DNA from: Sandaracinaceae bacterium
GTDB taxonomy: Bacteria; Myxococcota_A; Polyangia; Polyangiales; Sandaracinaceae
NCBI GenBank assembly: GCA_020633195.1
Contig: JACKEC010000014.1
Location: 1,116,001-1,180,000, forward strand
Reading direction: 5' to 3'
DNA length: 64,000 nt
The notes below the pieces were generated by a model that saw only the letters and a list, made by a program, of their open reading frames with translations, was not told the DNA's origin and made no database searches. Position 1 is the stretch's first letter. Each line of letters opens with the position of its first letter. Both the position numbers and the translations under genes were made by a program. Shown here in pieces: positions 49,235 to 59,022 of the stretch.

Positions 49235-50173
49235 TCAGCCGTCGCTGGCTTCGGCCTCGGTCGAGCGGACCGCGGGCTCGGTCGTGAGCTCGATGCGGGC
49301 TTCGAAGATCTCGCCCGCCGCGATCGTGAAGTGCGTGACCCCGGCGAGCGGCTCGCTGAGGCGCGGATCCATGTACTCCCAGGTCACGGCGCGGTGGCTC
49401 GTGGCGCCCTGCGAGGGCTCGTCGACGATCTGCGTGATGCGGACGGCGCGCCACGGCGAGCTCTCGATCGACTCCTGGAACCACGTCGACACGGCCTGGC
49501 GACCCACGTGGCTGTAAGGCTCACCGGTCGCGGTCCGCGTGAAGGGCTCGAGCAAGGAGCCGCCCTGCGCGAAGAGGCCCGCGACCGCGGTCGCGTCCCC
49601 GTGGCTCCAGAACGCGGCGTAGCGGCGCACGATCTGGTCGTCGGCGAGCAGGCCGTCCGGCGCGCGCTCGTAGACCATCCGCACCTCGAGGCCGTTGCAC
49701 CACTGCGAGCGCTGCACGAGCACCTCGAGGCGACCGTCGGTCACGCGGACCTCACCGGGGCGCCGAGGCTCCGGGACGCCGATGCACTCGGGCGTCGCGG
49801 GCACGGCGATGCGCGTCACCTCTTCCACCTGCCAGTCGGGCTGACCGGGCGTCGCCGTCGTGAGCAAGGTGTGCTGACACTGCTCGGTGGCGAAGACCTG
49901 ATCCGTGATCAGCGTGAGCGCCTCGCCGTCCTGACGAACCTGGACCGTCGCGGCGTACCCACGGCCGAGCAGGTCGAGCGCGCCCTCGGTGCAGTAGGCC
50001 TCCACCCAGCGCCAGCGCGTCCCGTCGATCCCGGGAGGGATGCCGCCGCTGCGCCGAGAGCCCCCGGCCGTCCCGGACAGATCGCTCGACTCGTCCGGCG
50101 TCGTCGATCGCCCCTCGGAGCCCCCGCAGGCCGCGAGGACGCCGGCCAGGCCAAGTACCAAAATCGCCCGCAT
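49235..50173 (-). CDS. lipoprotein with NTF2/SnoaL-like C-terminal domain
   Basis: A 312-residue lipoprotein (GVLAAC). Residues 30-185 form a first domain with scattered Cys. The second part, DQIVRRYAAFWSHGDATAVAGLFAQGGSLLEPFTRT, has the SnoaL/NTF2-like pattern of a small cone-shaped barrel that often binds a ligand or catalyses isomerisation. ATG start. It lies on the same strand as the SDR and acyltransferase genes but is spaced enough to have its own promoter. Confidence 0.8.
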   Translation of the reverse strand: MRAILVLGLAGVLAACGGSEGRSTTPDESSDLSGTAGGSRRSGGIPPGIDGTRWRWVEAYCTEGALDLLGRGYAATVQVRQDGEALTLITDQVFATEQCQHTLLTTATPGQPDWQVEEVTRIAVPATPECIGVPEPRRPGEVRVTDGRLEVLVQRSQWCNGLEVRMVYERAPDGLLADDQIVRRYAAFWSHGDATAVAGLFAQGGSLLEPFTRTATGEPYSHVGRQAVSTWFQESIESSPWRAVRITQIVDEPSQGATSHRAVTWEYMDPRLSEPLAGVTHFTIAAGEIFEARIELTTEPAVRSTEAEASDG

Positions 50174-50257
50174 TTGCGCGTAGCCAAACGCGTGCGGACC
50201 GCGCAGTCAAGTCGGCTGAAATTCCCGGGAGAAACCCGCGCCGCTCATCGCCGGTTT

Positions 50258-50277
50258 CGGGGGTGATTCGACCCCCG
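50258..50277 (-). terminator. hairpin after the acyltransferase gene
   Basis: CGGGGGT-GATTCG-ACCCCCG is a perfect 7-base stem with a 6-base loop, just past the stop at 50284 on the minus strand. No T-run is seen, so it may be a pause or Rho-type site. Confidence 0.4.
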
Positions 50278-50283
50278 GCGGGC

Positions 50284-51219
50284 TCACCAGAAGATCGCCT
50301 TCCGGCGGCTCAGGCCGAGCTCGAGCAGGCGCTCGATCGCGCCGGTGACCTCGCCGACCTTCTCGGCGATCACGGCGTCGTCGTCGTCCGGGTCGCCGTC
50401 GAAGCGCAGCGGCTCGCCGAAGTGGATCCGATACCGCGTGGGCAACGGGAACGGCATCCCGAGGAAGAGCTGCGGGATGATCGGGAACGCCGGCATCCCG
50501 AGCAGCTTGGCGAGCGTCTTCACGTTGGCGACGCTCACGAGCTGCTCCTCACCGCCGACCACCGCGACGGGCACGATCGGCGTCCCCGTCTCGAGCGCGA
50601 GGCGGAGGAAGCCGAGCCCGAAGGCCTCGAGCTGGTAGGCGCGATCGAAGGTCTTGCTGATCCCGCGCGAGCCCTCGGGGAAGACGAGGAGCGCCTCGTC
50701 GTTCTCGAGGAGGCGGCGCGCGTTGTCCGGGGACCCCACGACCTGCCCGCACCGCGGGAAGAGCACGCTGATGAAGGGCAGATCCGCCGACCAGCGCTCG
50801 ACCATCGAGCGCGGGAAGCGAGGCGGGTCGGCGTCGAGCATGAGGGAGGTGCCGATCATCAGGCCGTCGATCGGGATCTGCCCCGAGTGGTTCGCGATGA
50901 TCAGGACGCGGCCCTCGGGGATGTTCTCGGTGCCGAACACCTCGCTCCGGAAGTAGAAGCGGTGGAGGAACGCGGCGAGCGCGAGGGCGTAGCGCGCGGT
51001 CGCGGGATCGAAGCCGAACGGATCGACGCCCGCGTCGTTGGGGTGCATGCGGATCCGCGCGATGCGAGCGTCGAGCTCCTCGCCGAGCGCCTCCTCCGCG
51101 AAGCGCACCATCCGATCGCCGAGCCGGCCGACGAGCTCGCCGAGCGCGGTCTCGGAGGTGCGCGTCGGCTTGTATCCGAGGTTGGCGAACGGGACGACCG
51201 GTGTGGGCTTGCCCTCCAT
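50284..51219 (-). CDS. PlsC-like lysophospholipid acyltransferase
   Basis: A 311-residue enzyme. The catalytic block I is NHSGQIPID and block III is FPEGSRG, the acyltransferase motifs that transfer a fatty acid to lysophosphatidate or a similar lipid. The N-terminal 100 residues differ from standard PlsC, and the spacing of His and Asp is that of the group that includes wax-ester and glycerol acyltransferase relatives. ATG start. It is on the same strand as the LytM gene upstream. Confidence 0.88.
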   Translation of the reverse strand: MEGKPTPVVPFANLGYKPTRTSETALGELVGRLGDRMVRFAEEALGEELDARIARIRMHPNDAGVDPFGFDPATARYALALAAFLHRFYFRSEVFGTENIPEGRVLIIANHSGQIPIDGLMIGTSLMLDADPPRFPRSMVERWSADLPFISVLFPRCGQVVGSPDNARRLLENDEALLVFPEGSRGISKTFDRAYQLEAFGLGFLRLALETGTPIVPVAVVGGEEQLVSVANVKTLAKLLGMPAFPIIPQLFLGMPFPLPTRYRIHFGEPLRFDGDPDDDDAVIAEKVGEVTGAIERLLELGLSRRKAIFW

Positions 51220-51255
51220 CGAGGGCTCGATCCTGCCGGTCGAGGCGCGCCTGCG

Positions 51256-52482
51256 TCAATCGGCGCGGCCCGGGACGTGGACCATCCGCTCCAGCGGATC
51301 GACGCGGCGGCCCTCGACGCGCACCTCGACGCGCACCCGCGAGGTGCCTCGCGCGATCCACGCGCCGCGCGTCACCTCGGCGCCGGCCTCGATCGCGAGG
51401 TCCGAGGCGCCGCGGTAGGTCGTCACCCAGCCCATCGGGTGCAGCAGGACGACGGTGTCGCCCGACGCGTAGACGCAGCGGCCGTCGGCGACCGCGCGGA
51501 GCGGAGCGTCGGTCGCGTCCACCTCGAGGCGCGCGCTGGAGGAGCGACGCACCGACCCGCCGCGGACGGGCCACAGCAGGTTCTGGAACGTGCGCCCGGG
51601 CGTCTCCGCGAGCAGCTCCGCCGAGGGGCGGAAGCGGTGCAGGCGGCGGACGAGCGCCTCGCTGCCGACGCGGGCCGGATCGCTCGGCGCGGCGGCCGCG
51701 CTCGGCTCGAGGGGCGCCGGGGTCGGCCGATCGTCGGCGTCCACGGCGACCGGCGCGGGCACCTCACCCGCGCGGTGCGCCCGAGCGGCGACCCGCTCGA
51801 CGAACGCGGGCCCGCCGTCGAAGAGCGCGAGGGGATCGATGTTGCTCCCGCGATCGAAGAGCTCGAAGTGGACGTGCGGCGCGTGCGTGATCCCCGTCAT
51901 CCCGACGAGCGCGATGCGCTCCCCGCGCCGGACGCGCCAGCCCGCCTGGACGGTGGTCCGCGCGTTGTGGGCGTAGAGGCTGACCCACCCGTTGGGATGC
52001 GCGATCATCACGACGTTGCCGAAGCCGCGGACCCCGTTGTCGCTGTAGACGACGACCCCGTCGGCCGCCGCGCGGACGATGGAGCCGGGCGCCGCGCCGA
52101 TGTCGACGCCGTCGTGGCGCAGGTCCGGGCGCGTGTGCCGGACGAAGCCGAAGCCGCGGATGAAGCGGCCGTCGTCGACCGGCCAGAGCAGGCGCTCGAC
52201 CGCCTCGCCACGCCAGGCCGCGACGCGCAGCCACGCCTCGGGCGGGGGCTGGTGCATCGCGCGGGACGCCGCCTCGCGGGTCCCGAGCCCGATCGCCTGA
52301 GCGCGCGCGAGGCTCGCGCCGCGGGGCGTGGGCACGTTGCGCGGACCGTCGCTGAAGCGCGAGTAGTCGTAGCGCGGCGACGGCGCCTGGTCGGTCGGGT
52401 CGGCGTGCGCAGTGGAGGAGAGCAGCCCCGCCAGCACACCACCGAGCACAATGTAGGATGCGCGCACACCTCCCAAAGACAC
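51256..52482 (-). CDS. LytM peptidase with a second, inactive LytM domain
   Basis: A 408-residue exported protein (signal to SSTAHA). The first LytM domain begins LLWPVDDGRFIRGFG and keeps zinc ligands His123 and Asp127 (HDGVD) and the pair His203/His205 (HVHFE). A second copy (about 315-405) again opens LLWPVRGG but has RLEVD in place of HxGxD and RVEVR in place of HxH, so it cannot bind zinc. It may bind peptidoglycan or regulate the first domain. The GTG at 52467 is an alternative start, but a ribosome-site-like GGAGG touches it. Confidence 0.88.
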   Translation of the reverse strand: MSLGGVRASYIVLGGVLAGLLSSTAHADPTDQAPSPRYDYSRFSDGPRNVPTPRGASLARAQAIGLGTREAASRAMHQPPPEAWLRVAAWRGEAVERLLWPVDDGRFIRGFGFVRHTRPDLRHDGVDIGAAPGSIVRAAADGVVVYSDNGVRGFGNVVMIAHPNGWVSLYAHNARTTVQAGWRVRRGERIALVGMTGITHAPHVHFELFDRGSNIDPLALFDGGPAFVERVAARAHRAGEVPAPVAVDADDRPTPAPLEPSAAAAPSDPARVGSEALVRRLHRFRPSAELLAETPGRTFQNLLWPVRGGSVRRSSSARLEVDATDAPLRAVADGRCVYASGDTVVLLHPMGWVTTYRGASDLAIEAGAEVTRGAWIARGTSRVRVEVRVEGRRVDPLERMVHVPGRAD

Positions 52483-52562
52483 GAACTGGAGGCGGGGGTC
52501 AAGAAATCGAGCGCGAGCTTCGCTATCCTGGGCCTCGGACACCGACGAAGGGCGCGAGACAG

Positions 52563-55055
52563 ATGCGGGAACGCCGACTTTGCTTTATCGGACTGACGCT
52601 GCTCCTCGGGAGCGGCTGTGACCTCTTCGACAGCGGCTCGGAGGACGGAGGCGCGCACGGTCGCGGCATCAACGACGTCTGCATGGCGACGACGGAGTGC
52701 CGCGCGGGCCTGATCTGCGACAGCTCGGGCACCTGCCAGCCGGCCCAGGACGTCCCGGAGGGGGGTGTCTGCGCGCTCACGGGCGACTGCATGGACGGCC
52801 TCTTCTGCGGCCCGAACCGCACGTGCGTGCCCTCGGGCACGGGCACCGACGGCACCGACTGCGGCTCGACCTCCGAGTGTGAACGAGGCTTGATCTGTGC
52901 CCTCGAGGGCTTCGGCTTCCGGTGTCGCGCCGCGGGCGCCGGCGACATCGGCGACGGCTGTGTGTCCGAGACCGACTGCATCGCGGGCCTCGCGTGCCTC
53001 CAGTCCGAGAGCGGCTCGCGCTGCCTCAACCCCCCGACGTTCCACGGAGACGGCGGGATCAACGGGATGCTGCCGCCCGCGCTGCCCGACTGGCAGGGCG
53101 TGACCTGCCAGGAGGACACTGGCCCTCCGACCGCGTACTTCCACGTGCGGCGCGGCGACGACACGGACCGTGACTTCTATCGCCTGCCCTTCCCCAACGA
53201 CGTGCTGCGGAGCGCGTCGGGCATCGACCTGACCGGCCACCCCACCCCGTCGACGGCGGTCTCCGTCGACGTGCTCGGCCGCCACATCGCGGCCATCGAG
53301 GCGGACGTCGACGGGTTCGCGACCAACCCCGTCATCTACTTCCGCTTCTCGAAGCCCTACGAGTGGGCCGACATCTCGGCCGACAGCGTGATGCTCGTGG
53401 ACGTGACGCCGGGCTCGCCCGAGTACGGCGCCAACGTCGGCCGGTCCTGGCTGACGACGTACGGCCAGATCACGCGCTACCTCTGCCCCGACTGGCTCAG
53501 CGTGCGGCGCGGTCACGGCCAGCCGCTCCGACCGGGGACGACCTACGCGGCGATCCTGACCTCGGGGATCCGGACCCACGCGGAGGAGGGCAACGAGCCG
53601 TTCGGCCGCGCCGCGGATCTCGACGCGCTGCTCTCGGACACGGCCCCCTCGGGCGCGCCGCTCGCGAGCGCGTGGACAGCCTACCAGCCGCTCCGCGACT
53701 GGCTCGCGATGGCGGACACGATCGGCCCTGACGACGTGCTTAACGCGGCCGTCTTCACCACGCAGGACCCGGCGGCGATGGTGCCCGCGCTCCGTCGCGC
53801 GGTGCGCGCGCAGCCCGCCCCGACCATCACGGACGTCACCGTGTGCGACACGGGCGTGACCAGCCCCTGCGACGACGGCGGCCGGCGCGTGTGCGGCGCC
53901 GCCAACGACGCGTTCTGGGAGGTCCACGCGCGGATCTCGCTGCCGCAGTTCCAGACGGGCACCGCGCCCTACGAGGAGCCCTCCGACGGCGGCGCGATCG
54001 AGACCGACGCGGCGGGCACACCGCTCGTCCAGGGGACCGACGACGTCTGCATGGTGATGACGATCCCGAAGGGCGTCCCCGCGCCGCCGACGGGCTACCC
54101 GGTCGTGTTCTACGGCCACGGCACGGGCGGCGCGTTCACCGCGCCCGTCTCGAACGGCCTCGCCGCGCAGTTCGCGACGGAGAACGGCGGCTCGGGCGCG
54201 CCTCACGCGGTGACCGTGGCGATCGACATGCCGCTGCACGGCTCGCGCGCGAACGGCAGCACCCGCACGCCGGACACGCTGGTCTACAACTTCCTGAACC
54301 CGGCCGCGGCGCGCGACAACTTCATGCAGGGCGCCGCCGACTTCATGTCGCTGGTGTACTGGGCCGAGACGTACACCCTCGCCGCGGCGAGCTCCCCGAC
54401 GTCGGCGGACGTGACGTTCGATCCGGCGCGCATGGTGGTCTTCGGCCACAGCCAGGGCGCGAGCCACGAGATGCTCATCATCCCGTTCGAGCCGGGCGTC
54501 CGCGGGTGGCTGATCTCGGGCGGCGGCGGCGACCTCACGCAGTCGCTGCTGACCAAGACCAACCCCGTGAACATCTCCGCGGCGGTGCCGCTCGCGCTCC
54601 TCGATCCCGACGCGTCGGGCCGCCTCGTCGCCGGTGACCAGCACCCCGCGCTCGCGCTGATCCAGATGTACTTCGAGCGCGTCGACCCGGTGAACTTCGG
54701 CCGCTACACCTACCGCGAGCCGGTGGACATGGCCGGTCACCACGTCTTCATGACCTACGGCGTGGGGGACACGTTCACGACCGAGGCCACCATGCAGGCG
54801 TACGCGCAGTCGGCCTCGATGCCTCACCTGATGCCGGTGATCGTGGACGCGAGCCTCGGCGACCCGATCCCCGCGCCGGCGATCGGGAACGTCGCGGTGA
54901 ACATGCTCCCGTACTCGGTGGGCATGCGGCAGTACATGCCGGACGCGGGCGACGACGGTCACTTCGTCTCGACCCAGACGACGCAGGGCCGCGCCGACGC
55001 CGTCCGGTTCGTGCTCGAGGCCGCCGCTGGCGCGGTCCCGCCGATCGGGAACTAG
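52563..55055 (+). CDS. large cysteine-rich lipoprotein with alpha/beta-hydrolase domain
   Basis: An 830-residue lipoprotein (LLLGSGC). The first 150 residues carry four or five xDC/ExGLxC modules like those in the lipoprotein at 46.8 kb. The rest is a large alpha/beta-hydrolase-type protein with VVFYGHGTGG (oxyanion region) and the nucleophile elbow GHSQG. Later candidates for the acid and the histidine are DPDASG and DGHFV. I infer a secreted esterase or lipase held to the outer membrane. TATCCT at 52524-52529 could be its -10. Confidence 0.88.
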   Translation: MRERRLCFIGLTLLLGSGCDLFDSGSEDGGAHGRGINDVCMATTECRAGLICDSSGTCQPAQDVPEGGVCALTGDCMDGLFCGPNRTCVPSGTGTDGTDCGSTSECERGLICALEGFGFRCRAAGAGDIGDGCVSETDCIAGLACLQSESGSRCLNPPTFHGDGGINGMLPPALPDWQGVTCQEDTGPPTAYFHVRRGDDTDRDFYRLPFPNDVLRSASGIDLTGHPTPSTAVSVDVLGRHIAAIEADVDGFATNPVIYFRFSKPYEWADISADSVMLVDVTPGSPEYGANVGRSWLTTYGQITRYLCPDWLSVRRGHGQPLRPGTTYAAILTSGIRTHAEEGNEPFGRAADLDALLSDTAPSGAPLASAWTAYQPLRDWLAMADTIGPDDVLNAAVFTTQDPAAMVPALRRAVRAQPAPTITDVTVCDTGVTSPCDDGGRRVCGAANDAFWEVHARISLPQFQTGTAPYEEPSDGGAIETDAAGTPLVQGTDDVCMVMTIPKGVPAPPTGYPVVFYGHGTGGAFTAPVSNGLAAQFATENGGSGAPHAVTVAIDMPLHGSRANGSTRTPDTLVYNFLNPAAARDNFMQGAADFMSLVYWAETYTLAAASSPTSADVTFDPARMVVFGHSQGASHEMLIIPFEPGVRGWLISGGGGDLTQSLLTKTNPVNISAAVPLALLDPDASGRLVAGDQHPALALIQMYFERVDPVNFGRYTYREPVDMAGHHVFMTYGVGDTFTTEATMQAYAQSASMPHLMPVIVDASLGDPIPAPAIGNVAVNMLPYSVGMRQYMPDAGDDGHFVSTQTTQGRADAVRFVLEAAAGAVPPIGN

Positions 55056-55067
55056 CCGCACACCTGT

Positions 55068-55090
55068 CCACGGGGCTTCACGCTCCGTGG
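55068..55090 (+). terminator. terminator-like hairpin
   Basis: CCACGGGGC-TTCAC-GCTCCGTGG is a 9-base stem with one G-T pair, 13 bases after the hydrolase stop. Confidence 0.5.
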
Positions 55091-55143
55091 GCCAGCGCTC
55101 TCATGCCGCCGCGCTTGGCATCGCCCGTGCTCATCACGAGCGC

Positions 55144-55332
55144 ATGAACACGCTAGAGCTCGCCCGAGAAGCCTCCGAGGCCGCCGCCCAGCGGCGGGCC
55201 CACCTGTCCGTTCGCGCGGTGCTGGCCGGGGTCGTGCGCCTCGGCGCCTGCACCACGCGGCTGGCGTTCCGTCTCCGCGCAGGCCTCGACCCGCGCGGCG
55301 GCGCCTACGACGGACAGCTCGCAAGGGCTTGA
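55144..55332 (+). CDS. short hypothetical protein
   Basis: A possible 62-residue protein, MNTLELAREASEAAAQ onward, in a basic, amphipathic sequence. Its codon use resembles real genes, but there is no family and no ribosome site. An upstream in-frame ATG at 55087 would make it 81 residues. Confidence 0.3.
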   Translation: MNTLELAREASEAAAQRRAHLSVRAVLAGVVRLGACTTRLAFRLRAGLDPRGGAYDGQLARA

Positions 55333-55342
55333 TCCGCCCCAA

Positions 55343-55392
55343 CGCGAACGGGCCCGCGTACGCCATCGCGTACGCGAGCCCGGTGGTTCGCG
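55343..55392. terminator. long bidirectional hairpin between convergent genes
   Basis: A 14-base stem (GGGCCCGCGTACGC and GCGTACGCGAGCCC, one mismatch, loop CATC at 55364-55367) is flanked by a further CGCGAAC/GTTCGCG pairing. It stands just before the stop of the thiolase gene on the opposite strand. Confidence 0.6.
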
Positions 55393-55407
55393 GAGCCTCC
55401 AGCTAAC

Positions 55408-56568
55408 TCACCGCTCGAAGAGGCCGGCCGCCCCCATGCCGCCGCCGATGCACATCGTGACGATGGCGCGCTTGCCGCCGCGGCGCTTGAGCTCGTGGAG
55501 CGCCGTCGCGGTGAGCTTGGCGCCGGTGCACCCGAGCGGGTGGCCGAGCGCGATCGCGCCGCCGTACACGTTGAGCCGCTCGTCGGGGATCCCGAGCTGC
55601 CGCTTGCAGTAGAGCGACTGGCTCGCGAACGCCTCGTTCATCTCGATCAGGTCGATGTCGTCGATCTTCAGGCCCGCCTTCGCCAGGAGCTTCTGGACCG
55701 CGGGGAGCGGACCGATGCCCATGATCGACGGGTCGACGCCCACGGTGACGAAGTGCTTGAGCGTCGCGAGGGGCGCGAGCCCGAGCTCGTCCGCCTTGGC
55801 GCGGCTCATCACCAGCGACGCGGCCGCGCCGTCGCTGAGCGGAGAGCTGTTGCCGGCCGTCACCGAGCCCGTCATCGAGAACGCGGGCCGGAGGCTCGCG
55901 AGGCCCTCGAGGGTGGTGTCGGCGCGGGGCAGCTCGTCGACCGAGAAGTCGCGCTCGACGCGCGCGCCGTTGGCGTAGCCGGTGGCCTTCACGGTGACGA
56001 TCTCGTCGGCGAACGCGTTGGCCTCGAGCGCGGCCTTCGCCTTCATCTGGCTCGCGTACGCGAACGCGTCCTGGTCCTCACGCGAGATCTCGAAGCGCTT
56101 GGCGACGTTCTCCGCGGTGATGCCCATCGGCGTGTAGACGCTGGCGACCTTCTCCATCGCCTCGGGCGAGGCGCTGAGCTTGTTGCCGGTCATCGGCACC
56201 ATCGTCATCGACTCGAGGCCGCCAGCGATGGCGACGTCGTGCGAGCCGAGCAGGATGTGCCCGGCCGCGTTGGCGATCGCCTGCAGGCCGCTCGAGCAGA
56301 AGCGGTTGATGGTGAACGCGCTCGTCTCCTCGGGGAGCCCGCCCAGCATCGCCGCGACGCGCGCGACGTTCAGGCCCTGCTCACCCTCGGGCATCGCGCA
56401 GCCGAGGACGACGTCCTCGACCAGCGCCGGCGCCACGCCGGGGTTGCGCGCGAGGAGGCCGGCGATGACCTGCCCCGCGAGCTCGTCCGGGCGCGTCTGC
56501 GCCAGAGTTCCCTTGTGCGCCCGGCCCACCGCGGACCGGACCGCGTCTACGATCACGACTTCGGTCAT
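55408..56568 (-). CDS. fadA: acetyl-CoA acyltransferase (thiolase)
   Basis: A 386-residue thiolase that cuts acetyl-CoA from 3-ketoacyl-CoA in beta-oxidation. The acylated Cys is in INRFCSSGLQAI, NEAFA supplies the loop, the base His is in GGAIALGHPLGCTGA and the second Cys is in CIGGGMGAAG. ATG start with GGAGA upstream. It follows the multifunctional gene by 10 bases in one operon. Confidence 0.95.
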   Translation of the reverse strand: MTEVVIVDAVRSAVGRAHKGTLAQTRPDELAGQVIAGLLARNPGVAPALVEDVVLGCAMPEGEQGLNVARVAAMLGGLPEETSAFTINRFCSSGLQAIANAAGHILLGSHDVAIAGGLESMTMVPMTGNKLSASPEAMEKVASVYTPMGITAENVAKRFEISREDQDAFAYASQMKAKAALEANAFADEIVTVKATGYANGARVERDFSVDELPRADTTLEGLASLRPAFSMTGSVTAGNSSPLSDGAAASLVMSRAKADELGLAPLATLKHFVTVGVDPSIMGIGPLPAVQKLLAKAGLKIDDIDLIEMNEAFASQSLYCKRQLGIPDERLNVYGGAIALGHPLGCTGAKLTATALHELKRRGGKRAIVTMCIGGGMGAAGLFER

Positions 56569-56578
56569 TGAAGGTCTC

Positions 56579-58951
56579 CTAGTTCCGCAGGGGCTTGTTG
56601 GTGGTCAACATGGCTTGCATACGCGCGATGGACTTCTCCTCGCCGCAGAGCGACAGGAAGACCTCCTTCTCGATCGCGAGCATCTCGTTCTCGGTGACCG
56701 CGTGGGTCGCGCCGCCGGCGCCGCCGCACAGCACGCGCGCGAGGCGCTTCGCGATGACGCCGTCGTACTCGGTCGCGTAGCCACCCGCGACGAGCGTGTC
56801 GACCATCATCGAGAGCGTGGCGATCCCGCTCTCGCCCGGGAGCACGTAGGCCTTGGGCTGCGGCGGGTGGTAGCCCGACCGCGACAGGCCGATCGCGCGC
56901 TGCTTCGCCTCGTGCAGCTGCCGCGCGCGGTCGAACGAGACGCCGTCCGAGAAGCGGAAGTAGCCCTTGTGCTGGGCCTCCACGCCGCTCGTCGCCACGC
57001 TCGCCATCGCGATGTTCTTGAAGACCTGCGTGACCACGTCGTAGGTGTTGACGGTCGTGCCCTCGGGGTAGCCCTCGAGCCCGCGCCACAGCATGTTCAT
57101 GCAGCCCGCGCCGCCGGGGATGAGGCCGACGCCGACCTCGACGAGGCCCGCGTAGGTCTCGGCCGCGGCCTGCACCTGGTCACACCCGAAGCAGAGCTCG
57201 AGGCCGCCGCCGAGCGTCATCCCGAAGGGCGCGCCGACGACCGGGACGTGCGCGTACTTGAGCCGCTGCGTCGCCTGCTGGTAGCGGTCGACGAGCCTCG
57301 CGAGGTCGTCCCACTGCTTGTTCATCGACGCCATCACGACCGAGCCGAGGTTGGCCCCGACGCAGAAGTTCGCGCCCTGGTTGAAGATGACGATCGACTC
57401 GAAGTCGCGCTCCGCGCGGTCCGCCGCGTCCCAGAGGATCTGCACCGAGCCGGTGTCGATCGTGTTGTACGGCGTGGTGAACGTGACGCCGAGCACGCCG
57501 TCGCCGAGGTCGTGGGCCTTGCCGCCGTCGGTCTCGAGGACCGGCGCGTTCGACTTGGTCATGACCTCCCAGCCGACGTTGCGCGGATCCTTCGCGCGGG
57601 AGACGTAGTCGCCCTTCGCGAGGTCGTAGACCGCGCCGTCCTCCCGGTAGAACCCGGTGGCCCCGGAGGCCTTCATCTTCACGATCGACTCGGGGAGCGC
57701 GATGCCGTCGTCGAGCATGCGCTGGGTGGTCTCGGCGAAGCCGAGCGCGTCCCAGCTCTCGAACGGGCCGAGGTCCCAGTTGTAGCCCCACTTCATCGCG
57801 TCATCGACGGCGTCGACGTCGTCGGTGATCTCGCCGATGCGGCGCGCCGCGTACGCGAGGGACTTGCTCAGCACCTTCCACGCGAAGGTCCCGACGGTGC
57901 CCTCGGTCGCGACGAGCTTGCGCAGCCGCTCGGCCGGGTCGTCGATGCGGCCGATCTTCTTGCACGCCTTGTAGACCGCCTCGTCGCCGCCCTTGGCGCG
58001 GTAGTCGAGGGTCGTGAGGTCGAGCGTCTCGATGCCGGCCTTGGTCTTCTTGTAGAAGCCGCCCCGGGTCTTGTTCCCGAGGATCTTCTTCTCGACCATG
58101 CCCTCGATGAACGAGGGGACCTTGAAGACGTCGCGCTCCTCGTCGTCGGGCAGCGCGTCGTAGCAGTTCTTCGCGACGTGCACGAAGGTGTCGAGGCCGA
58201 CGAGGTCCGCGGTGCGGAACGACGCGCTCTTCGGGTGACCCATCGGCGGCCCGGTGATCGCGTCGACGTCCTCGGGCAGCAGCCCGTCCTCCACCATCTG
58301 GTGGATGGTCGTCATCATCGAGTGCACCCCGATGCGGTTGCCGACGAAGTTCGGCGTGTCCTTGCCGACGACGATGCCCTTGCCGAGCGCGTTGCGCCCG
58401 AACGCGGCGACGCGCTCCATCACCTCGGGGGAGGTGTCCGGGCCGGGTACGAGCTCGAGGAGCTTCATGTAGCGGACCGGGTTGAAGAAGTGCATCACGA
58501 GGAAGTTCGAGCGGAACTTGGCGTCGCGCCCCTGGACCATGTCGTGGATGCGGAGGCCGCTCGTGTTGGAGGCGACCACCGTGTCGTCGTCGATCACCGC
58601 GTCGAGCTTCTCGAAGAAGCTCTGCTTGATCTTGAGGTTCTCGATGATGGCCTCGATGACGAGGTCGCAGCCCTCGAGCTTCGCGAGGTCGTCGTCGATG
58701 TTGCCCACCGACACGCGCGCGGCGTTGCTCGGGTGGAAGAAGAGCGCCGGCTTCGCCTTCACGGTCGCGGCCAGGTTGGTCGCGGCGATGCGGTCGCGCG
58801 CCTTCTTGCTCTTCTTCTCTTCTTCGCTGAGGTCCCTGGGGACGATGTCGAGCAGCAGCACCTCGAGCCCGGCGTTGGCCATGTGCGCGGCGATGCCGCT
58901 GCCCATGACGCCGGACCCGACGACGCCCACCCGCCGGATCGGCTTGGTCAT
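56579..58951 (-). CDS. fadN: 3-hydroxyacyl-CoA dehydrogenase / enoyl-CoA hydratase fusion
   Basis: A 790-residue beta-oxidation enzyme with the dehydrogenase first (VGVVGSGVMGSGIAAHMANAG NAD loop, MHFFNPVRYMKLLELV) and the hydratase (crotonase) part second (FNQGANFCVGANLG, GLVEVGVGLIPGGAG). That order matches FadN rather than E. coli FadB, which has the reverse. It acts with the thiolase gene just downstream. No acyl-CoA dehydrogenase or FadR-type regulator is within the window. Confidence 0.95.
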   Translation of the reverse strand: MTKPIRRVGVVGSGVMGSGIAAHMANAGLEVLLLDIVPRDLSEEEKKSKKARDRIAATNLAATVKAKPALFFHPSNAARVSVGNIDDDLAKLEGCDLVIEAIIENLKIKQSFFEKLDAVIDDDTVVASNTSGLRIHDMVQGRDAKFRSNFLVMHFFNPVRYMKLLELVPGPDTSPEVMERVAAFGRNALGKGIVVGKDTPNFVGNRIGVHSMMTTIHQMVEDGLLPEDVDAITGPPMGHPKSASFRTADLVGLDTFVHVAKNCYDALPDDEERDVFKVPSFIEGMVEKKILGNKTRGGFYKKTKAGIETLDLTTLDYRAKGGDEAVYKACKKIGRIDDPAERLRKLVATEGTVGTFAWKVLSKSLAYAARRIGEITDDVDAVDDAMKWGYNWDLGPFESWDALGFAETTQRMLDDGIALPESIVKMKASGATGFYREDGAVYDLAKGDYVSRAKDPRNVGWEVMTKSNAPVLETDGGKAHDLGDGVLGVTFTTPYNTIDTGSVQILWDAADRAERDFESIVIFNQGANFCVGANLGSVVMASMNKQWDDLARLVDRYQQATQRLKYAHVPVVGAPFGMTLGGGLELCFGCDQVQAAAETYAGLVEVGVGLIPGGAGCMNMLWRGLEGYPEGTTVNTYDVVTQVFKNIAMASVATSGVEAQHKGYFRFSDGVSFDRARQLHEAKQRAIGLSRSGYHPPQPKAYVLPGESGIATLSMMVDTLVAGGYATEYDGVIAKRLARVLCGGAGGATHAVTENEMLAIEKEVFLSLCGEEKSIARMQAMLTTNKPLRN

Positions 58952-59022
58952 CGGATCACGTTCCTCCGTGTTGACGAACTGACGCGCTCATCACCGGACG
59001 GTGATGCGTGCGAACACTCAGG

